Shown in pieces: positions 57,101-64,000 of a stretch of 64,000 bases of DNA; within the stretch, counting starts at the first letter, position 1; every line of letters starts with the position of its first letter. Below the pieces are notes generated by a model. It did not search any database, had not been told where the DNA came from, and saw only the letters and a list, made by a program, of their open reading frames with translations. Source of the DNA: Angiostrongylus vasorum (lineage: Eukaryota; Nematoda; Chromadorea; Rhabditida; Metastrongylidae); contig JADANN010000024.1 in NCBI GenBank assembly GCA_018806985.1, positions 310,001 through 374,000 of the forward strand, in the 5' to 3' direction. The position numbers and the translations under genes are program-made.

Positions 57101-60100
57101 AAAGACAGAGAGTGGATGTGAGAGTTGGTGGAGGTGAGAAAGGTGGAAGGGATAAGGAGGTGGTAAAGATGCGAGGGCTAGGAGAATGAGGAAGTGAGAG
57201 GCAAAAAGAAATAGGTGAACGGGTGAAAGGGTGAAAGAGAGAAAAAAAGAGAGAGGGAAAGATAGAGTGAGTGAAACGACATGGACACACGATCAAATGT
57301 GGTGTTAAATAATTATTGTGGCATGTTTCCTACTCTTTACATTATTAGCAAAAATGGAAAAGGACTTATTTTAGGATACCAACTATCAACGCATCGGTTT
57401 TTTTTTGCTGCAGCTATTCTACATAGTTTAAAATTCCTGGACTCCAAGAAGTCCTTGTTCCTCCTCCTAAACATTCAAGATTTTACTCCCTCACCTCAGC
57501 TGTTCTGAAGAAGATTGTCGCTCAAAGGACTTATTCAAATCTTTTGTCTCAGGCTTATTTTTAGTGGAGTTTTTCGGCAAACATTTGTCCAGAGCAGAGC
57601 GTACCCTATTTATGCCATCATATTCATCAACCACTCGTTTCGTCTTCCGAAAAGGTCTGAAACGACAATAGCTGGTTCATAAAAATCTATCCAGTTCAAA
57701 CACCAGCCTGAATTTGCGCTCGAAACCTCGCTGCATGCTTTCGAACCTAATTTAAGAATTTTGCAAAACTACAGACTGACTAACTTGGTTTTTTCTACTG
57801 TCTCAAGGAACGACAATTTATTTGTAGCTGGGTAAATCACTTTATTTCCACCCATTTTCACAAGCATATCCAACAAACAATCTCTGGCAAGCAGATTTAC
57901 ATTCGAAGGCTGAAAAAACAATTGAAAACCCCATGGACTTTGAAGTTGCATATCAAGAATAAAATATATGAAACATTCTTCATTTCGAACCGTTGCTCCA
58001 CTTCGTGGAGAAATGTCGTCGCGTAGGCGAGCGAAATTTCGTTCCAAAGACGTCATGCCTGATGATTCAGAAAACTTGGCCTTCTGGATTCCTGGCCTAC
58101 GCCTCTTCCACGGGTCATTGTCTGAAGATCGTATTTTTTATATGACATTGGGACACTCATACAGTAGAAATCTACAACTATAACCAACTGGTTAGCACTT
58201 GTGGAAGAGACTTTTGAGAAGATAAAACATTTGAAATCATTACAGATCATTACAGAGTCCTGCACGACAACGAAAAAACATTAATATTTTACCATTATGG
58301 GTTAAAGTGCCGAGGCGTAGACCATACGGAGTCCCCTGTCTACTAATGCTATCCTCAGGCGCAGGTGATGTACTGATTTGATCATGAGCACGACCTGCAC
58401 AAAGAGATATCACATCCATAGAGCAAATTAGACCAGTATGTAACCACATAATATCAAAACACAATAATAAAATTTTAAGCGATTATAACAATATTCTACC
58501 TTCCATAGCAGATAATGAAGAACTAGATCGTTCCGGACTGCCTATCGAAGACGATAGTGATGTGACCTGTTCTCTTACAGACTCGACAGATTTTCTGTCC
58601 GCCAATACGGTTCCCTTCGGAAAGTTACAAACTTCAGCAACAATTTCCACATCCTAAATAATGTCTAGTTCACATAGTTAAACTCTAGAATAACTGATGA
58701 ATCAAAGGGCGTTGTGAGAGAAAAAACACCGCTTTCTACTTATAAAAATAATCAATATCTATGTAGTGTACCAGATGAAAAACTAAACGACGAAGCGATC
58801 CAATTTATGAGGGATATTTTCTATAACGTGTTTCACAAAGAACAGCACGTTTACGTCAAGCAAAAAAACCCTTCCTTTTCGGATGGACCGTGCAAAGGTA
58901 ATGCCATATCTTATTAAAACTTGGCATTCTATTCTATTTATTCAAAGAATAACATAACTGTGAAAGCAAGGATAGCGTGAGAGAATGCAGAAAGGAGAAT
59001 GTAGCCGTATGCTGTGCAAATTTTCGCCAGTAAAGAGCAGAACTGTTTGGAGAACGTTTTGTAACAGTTAAAACAACGATAAACACGGATACAGATCTCG
59101 AAAAATCGGAGTAAAAAGCGACGATAGCATCTCCGTTCCATTCTGGACCATCGATTTAACAATCACTTCAGGGAAAAACTGCCGTCTTGAGACACACGAA
59201 AGCAGTTTCAGCTTCGCAGGCTCGAGAGCTACTTAAATCCTTCTTCCTGTGAGCATTTATCGCTTCTCTATAGAATTCTCTGCACCGAATAACCCAACTA
59301 CTTTCCACATCATGGTTGTCAACAATCTTCAGTATGTATAAAATTTTTCTCCTAACGTGGGCCACAGAAGACAAAAGTTCCGATTTACGATGTATTTGAA
59401 ATGCCGTTTCTCAAACTTTGCGACTCCGCCTTTTATTTGTGAGGAAGCAAATCTTAAATGTCATTGTAAATTGCTCTGTAGAAGTTTGATACCACTGTCT
59501 CTTTCTCACTTAGCTGACCTTATTAGAAGAATTGTTGCATTCTCGGCAAAAACGATAATTCTGCAGAGTCAGCATATATTTAGATGTTATACCTCAAGCT
59601 CCACAGAGCACAAGGCAATTCACTCTCACTACGACTCAGTCTAAACTTATAAAGCAAGATAATACAAAAACTATGAATGTTTGTTCTCTGGGCTGTAAAA
59701 AAAAAAAAAACAACACCAATTCCATTTAAACCAAAAGAAAACACCTTGTTAATAAACCAACTCCCCTTTCTAGTACATCTCAGGCCAATTTTAGTAAAAC
59801 TTACGTCGGCTTCGTCCTGCCGTTCAACTTCTTTTACGAACTGTATAACAACCTCATCCTCCTCATCCTGCTTCTCCACAGAGGATGGAGATGTACGGGT
59901 TTCAATGTACTCCACATCTTCGGTATTTCCATCGTCGTTAAAATCCAGATGTTCACGGTTTTCAGTTCTACGTCGAATGTTTAGTTGCTTAAAATACAAG
60001 TAGTGGAATATATCTATAAAAGTGCTAAAGAATAAATTCAAAACAAGTCATTGGCCTGAAATCGTTACCACATTTACAGGAGGAAAAAATACACTGGATG

Positions 60101-61805
60101 TATCAGATTCAACACTGGTTCTCGAATCGGTTTGATTATTCGAATCGTCAGTGAGATCAACCATTGGCGGTTCCTTTGATAAAACTAGAAATAAAAACAG
60201 CTCTTTGTACGGAAACTCAAGTGAATTGTTTACCAGCATCGACTTTGTATTACTGACCTCAGCTTTGCCCAATAATTTACTACTTTCTCGACCAGCAGAG
60301 ATAAGTTCCTCACTGCCACACTTATTTCAAGTTAGCTGATGTTTCAACGGATTTCGCCTCATTCAAAACATAGAACAATCAAATTTATGCGCAATATAGT
60401 CAACCAAATACTTCCGTAACCTCAGCAGAATAACGCGAAACGTAAATCTCAATCGCATGTTAACAAGGTTCTTTAGACGCTCCCAGTTTTCTGATTCCTC
60501 CATTTATTGGTGGAGAACAACTACTCAGAGTTCAAGTTCGAGTAAGAAATGTGCCTTTCAACTGAAGAAATTAGTCCGCCTTATTGTGTGATGTCACATG
60601 TGATAACAAGCGACTCCTCGTTGCGATTCAACTTAGAAGAGGATCATTACTCATCCATACTAGAGTTTTTGCGATAAGTCTTTACCAATAAGTAGAAGAC
60701 TCACAGCAAACGGTGAATGTCCGAAGACACTGATTCTCATGCAACCGGAATTTGGTTCCGGAATTCTGTTAAGGTCACGGAAGTACTTGGTTAGGTGGAC
60801 TGCGCGTCTAGCTCTGAAGACGGCGAAACTCGCCGAAACGTTGGACATTACGAAATAAAAACTGTGATAAAGTCTTCTTGCCTTCTTATCAAGAAAACAG
60901 AAAAATGTACAAGCGAACTGCTTAAACAAGACCTACTTAAAGTAAAAAATAATAGTAAAGTAAATGTAACTTGCAAACGAGCCTTAGTAGTGAAATGGAC
61001 GTAAAGGTGTCTTAATTTGATTAGTCCACTTAACACTACATGGAGCAAGCCAAAGATAATGGCAATAACAATAAAACCACCGATGCAAACTTTCTTGTTT
61101 AAGTCATTTAACACGAACTGGCTCGTCTTGTGCATGTTGCACTACTACTTGCTGATGTTGACGCTTCACTTTCATCCATTCCGGAAGCTGATCCGCTTGC
61201 TGGATCACCTGTTTCATCATTTTGGCCACTTATCAACGAATACATCGCTTTCACAGGACTGAGCAGGGAAATTACCTGCAAATTAAAAATAAAATGGGTT
61301 TTCCTGACCAGTACGTTGCCAAATTTTCCAAAATCGATTTACCTATCGAGTTATAAATAGAAGTCTGCAGAAAAAAAACACAACACTAGAAACTCTCCTG
61401 ATTATGAAGGTGCGCATGACATATTATTCTCCTTCTATGACAAATGACAAACAAATTTAACAAGAAATTTACTGAGTGAAAATGGTGAAGATGACGTCTT
61501 CCTTCGTTTTGGATGACTGGACCCGGAGTTATCGGAGCTCGAAACAGAATCCAACAAGTCACGCTTTCGAACTAAAGCTAGTAATTTCAATTTATTTTAG
61601 AAGCATGTCGTAGCTTCAAAAAGCTGAACAGGTACGCAAAACAGTGTACCCAAGTTCCGTGTCACTACCACATCACGCTACCTCGATGTTCGCTGACTCC
61701 GTCGGCAGTGATGTCAAGCTGTGGTGGACCTTCCAACGCTCCTTGGGTAGTGTTGTTCGAGAACAACGTCTGCTCAGTTAGCGTCCAACGACGCATAAAA
61801 TCCAT
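54127..61805 (-). CDS. ulp-1: SUMO-specific protease, ULP1/SENP family (C48)
   Basis: A cysteine protease that matures SUMO and removes it from targets. Fourteen exons fit one frame of about 767 residues: 61682-61805 (ATG at 61805), 61462-61571, 61209-61275, 60069-60184, 59805-59987, 58500-58653, 58293-58394, 57991-58091, 57773-57909, 57495-57656, 56454-56830, 55690-55781, 54683-54799, 54127-54588. The first about 550 residues are polar, Ser- and acidic-rich, with basic patches (HPKRRK). Residues 500-545 are coiled-coil-like (RQELRDREIELQEEVRIRHL). The catalytic domain starts near LTRKDLSTLSGLDWLNDEVI and contains His in VHWCVAVIDL (about 658), Asp in YYDS (about 675), Gln in PRQMNGSDCG (about 720) and the nucleophile Cys (about 726), so all four key residues are present. 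Exon 2's donor and exon 3 are the least certain. Confidence 0.93.
54943..54976 (-). ncRNA. Hammerhead-like core, left arm of large foldback
   Basis: Minus strand: GGCT, CTGATGA, A, hairpin GACG-AAAC-CGTC, GAAAC, GCA. CTGATGA, stem II and GAAA are intact; the U before the cleavage site is C, and stem I is weakened. Confidence 0.5.
55327..55363 (+). ncRNA. Hammerhead-like core, right arm of large foldback
   Basis: CGCT, CTGATGA, AGACAAAACCATC, GGAATGTT, AACCG. CTGATGA is intact; GAAA is GGAA. Confidence 0.4.
56030..56400 (+). repeat. SINE-like family C, tail plus full copy in tandem, in ULP1 intron 11
   Basis: A forward tail (56050-56180: GGTTCTGCTCATATTTCAGC to AAATGAAACATTGTGATC) is followed by a full forward copy: TGATTGCTAATAGCAGCG, tRNA-like head GGCTGGGGGTCGCGGATGGC, box B ACGGGTTCGAAGCCC, tail TTTTGCTCACATCACAGG. 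Confidence 0.65.
57066..57282. repeat. Polypurine (GA-rich) tract in ULP1 intron 10
   Basis: About 215 bases almost free of C on the plus strand, rich in GAGAGG, GAAAG and GGTGG units. In the ULP1 transcript the region is polypyrimidine. Confidence 0.9.
60810..60846 (+). ncRNA. Hammerhead-ribozyme-like core in ULP1 intron 3
   Basis: AGCT, CTGAAGA, C, hairpin GGCGA-AAC-TCGCC (five pairs), GAAAC, GTT, GGAC. The catalytic core is complete and stem II is the longest seen. Stem I is only two pairs. It is antisense to ULP1. Confidence 0.5.
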
Positions 61806-61816
61806 CCTGAAACATA
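61806..61816 (-). promoter_or_regulatory. Probable trans-splice acceptor of ULP1
   Basis: GTTTCAG ends one base before the ATG (exon start GATGGATTTT). A cis exon so close to the start is unlikely, so spliced-leader addition is the simplest reading. PRP19 lies about 640 bases upstream on the same strand. Confidence 0.55.
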
Positions 61817-62442
61817 TCCCACACAGATCAAAGCATTACAATGACGAATATCCATTTCACCAAGCTTCACCACGCCTACACTAATCAGCTTCAAGTTTTT
61901 GGAAAAAACTTCTCACCAATCTCCACTTCCGAAATGTCAGTTCAACTCCTACCTTTTGCACGCAACGTCCTTTCTTCACCTAATTCACGTTTTTAGTACT
62001 TTACACGTCTAAAACAATCTTTGATCAATTTATACCAATCTTCCATAACCTCGCTATATTCTATAGATAGCAAGACCTTAACTTCACCAAGAGAAATTGG
62101 ACATTATTTGCCTAACAAATTTATACCGCGTTATAACAGTTACACTATATTTGTTACACGGACCAAATAAGATTCAAATCAAAGAAGAATGTTGGTAATA
62201 ACTAGTAAAAGTTGGAACCAAAATTGAAGTAAAACTGAAGTGTTTAACGAACGTCTAAGAAAGAAGTTAACAATATAACGAGAATGAAGGGTTTAAAAAG
62301 AAAAACTGTGTTCATTTGAAAACCATGCTACTTCTCAAAATGAGGATTTGCACTACAACAGAACAGCACAAAAACGATAACAATGGAATATATGTGGTCC
62401 GGACAACCACATAAATAATACGTCCGCCACCATTCAAGCATT

Positions 62443-64000
62443 TCAAAGAGAGTATATGCGGAGACTTTTATCCATAGACGTAGAATACAGCGATCGGGCA
62501 TGGTCTCCAAATCGCACCGCGGTAACAGCCGCCGTATGAGTGCTGAACGTTGAAACCACCTAAAAACACTGTCGTTTTCATATTGCAACAAGAATTCTGG
62601 AACCTGTATAGTCTCTTGTACCGAGTTTCCCTCTAGATACTCTGTTAGTGGATAAAAGAGGATCAAGAATAAAACTCTCGGCGTTGATCAATCCTTGAGG
62701 TATGCGCTATGCATTCGACTTCATTAATTATCGTTTGGAGGTGACTGAATGCATGTCTGGCCTCTAAATGACTCGCGGTGGCCTACCGATGTATCGAGCC
62801 AGTGATGTTACCCTCCCAGGCAAGTCTGATACCAATTTGCAGACTCCAGAGGGACGAAAGGCTTGGTGGGCCAGAGGCGCAGTGATTGATCCCATGTGTG
62901 TGTAGCAGGGTGCCTATAAGCACTGCGCCATACGCGCCACTTTTCCAGAGGAGTTTTGCGAAATATGCTTTGTTTCCAGTGTATGAATAGGACTCGATTT
63001 CCCAACGAACATCGCAATAAAACGCGCTAACACTTCGCTTGCTTCACTAACCTGCCACGATTTTACATGCAACACTTCTACGTCGCTCGATCCCACTGCC
63101 AAATATGTCCCAGAGTGGTCGAAACAAATGTTGTTAATAGAGTGCTTTCCGTCATGCAAACTCAATGTCTTTAGGTTTTTCAGCTTTCGAAGGTCCCATA
63201 GTTTAAGCTGGAAATGAAGCGTTTCAACACTTCAGTCATGTGTATAGTAACAAACAATTCCTGGTTCTTTCCACTGAAAAAAGACTGCTTACTTCGCCGT
63301 CTTCTGCACCGGTAGCCAAATAGTAACCATTCTCGGAGAATGAAATCGCTCGCACTGCACCTTGATGACCAGGGAAATTGGCAACGTTTGTCTGTTCTTT
63401 GAGATCCCAAATTTTCACCTAAACCACAATACTCGACAATAAAAAAGGAGCAAAAGTCAGCATTGCCGTAACTGAAAAGGTAAAAATGAACTTACAACAG
63501 CATCTGCGGTACCAGTACCGAAAATTAGACCATCTGGATGGAACTGCCCACAACAAACCGCGACGGAAGAATTATCGTCGGCTCGCACCTTTAAAGACCA
63601 AAGTAGTGCTACAAATTTAGCTATAGTTTGTGAGAATTACATCATTACTTAATAGTTACAGTATTCTGCGAAAATGTGAACCCATGAAATCAGTGGAACA
63701 GATGTTTTTTGCACGTTGTACAACTGGTGTTATAGAAGAAAAGTATGCCCAGTGAGTATGAATGAAATCACTGGTGTGACGTCGTTAAAAATCTCTCAGA
63801 CCTTGCACAACGTTTTCCCAGTGTTCACGTCGCTGAGCGCCCAGTGTGAATCATCCGACACAGAAAGAACATAATCTCCAGTAGCATGAAGAGAAATATC
63901 TAAAATGTAATGCAACGCAGCGAATGAAACCGGTCATCTCACGATTTTTACACAATAATTACAAATGTGATGAATGTGAGATCGTACCAGTAACGGCAGC
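62443..64000 (-). CDS. prp-19: PRP19 splicing factor, WD40 part (5' end outside the window)
   Basis: PRP19 is the U-box E3 ubiquitin ligase and scaffold of the NineTeen complex of the spliceosome. Visible exons: 63988 to beyond 64000, 63802-63899, 63496-63588, 63293-63418, 63011-63207, 62443-62542 (TGA). They encode the C-terminal WD40 propeller: [20 protein letters not shown], then [96 protein letters not shown], and the end [11 protein letters not shown]. All phases agree. The donor at 63011 is a choice: it adds a VSEAS stretch after KSWQ, because splicing at 63052 would not match the last exon's phase. The U-box and coiled coil lie beyond the edge. The last intron holds a SINE A copy. Confidence 0.93.
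62660..62940 (-). repeat. SINE family A in the last PRP19 intron
   Basis: Tail complement AAAACTCTCGGCGTTGATCA, body GCAGACTCCAGAGGGACGAA, head complement CACTGCGCCATACGCGCC. Same strand as the gene. Confidence 0.9.

Noticed and set aside
57495..57520. TCTGAAGAAGATT resembling the start of a hammerhead core
   Set aside because: There is no GAAAC, hairpin or closing stem, and the sequence is in coding exon 10 of ULP1.
63011..63052. The GTTAGTG donor at 63051 as the end of the penultimate PRP19 exon
   Set aside because: It leaves phase 0, while the last exon (62542) needs two bases from the previous one; the donor at 63010 fits, though it adds a small insertion.
1..64000. CRISPR arrays, bacterial operons, prophage or integron structures
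   Set aside because: None is present; repeats are dispersed eukaryotic elements and genes have spliceosomal introns.

Overview
The window looks like nuclear DNA from a clade V (rhabditid/strongylid) nematode, most like the hookworm lineage. The evidence is: short exons ending in TTTCAG-type acceptors; probable trans-splice acceptors a few bases before start codons; a GlyRS whose readable exons follow the Caenorhabditis protein very closely; and repeats of kinds I know from hookworm assemblies (an RTE-type LINE, a Penelope-like element and several tRNA-derived SINEs). These identifications come from reading and memory, not from searches.

The right part, about 36.98-64.0 kb, is a four-gene block entirely on the minus strand. 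In transcription order it holds the WD40 half of PRP19 (62443 to beyond 64000), a SUMO protease ULP1/SENP (54127-61805), a mitochondrial SLC25A15-type ornithine carrier (about 48775-51846) and glycyl-tRNA synthetase (36984-42862). From memory this is the order of C. elegans T10F2.4 (prp-19), T10F2.3 (ulp-1), T10F2.2 and T10F2.1 (gars-1). Exon borders were placed by hand and the intron phases agree across almost all junctions. Exceptions are two one-base frame problems in GlyRS, an unlocated last exon of the carrier, and some doubt at ULP1 exons 2-3. Two introns appear to use GC-AG borders. Many of the larger introns contain a SINE or a foldback element.

The left part, 1-36.9 kb, is gene-poor and full of decayed mobile elements. 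At 1-1490 lies a minus-strand RTE-type LINE (endonuclease plus start of the RT). At 2806-5590 is a Penelope-like element with a broken RT active site, a GIY-YIG domain and an inverted second copy of its own 3' end. At 19067-19805 is the 3' end of the RTE-type LINE. One pair of phase-compatible exons (10834-11178) may belong to an unrecognised gene. Four short-repeat families (called A, B, C, D here) are scattered through both halves.

The most interesting signal is a recurrent motif of about 37 bases that fits a type I hammerhead ribozyme core: CTGANGA, a 4-bp hairpin, GAAAC-GTH, and a short closing stem I. At least fifteen intact or decayed copies occur on both strands. Stem II varies with compensation (GGCG/CGCC against GACG/CGTC), as does stem I (GGCT/AGCC against AAGTT/AGCTT). 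One copy is in the terminal repeat of the Penelope-like element, which agrees with published hammerheads in that class. Others sit on the arms of small foldback elements with no coding capacity, two of them inside introns of the gene block.
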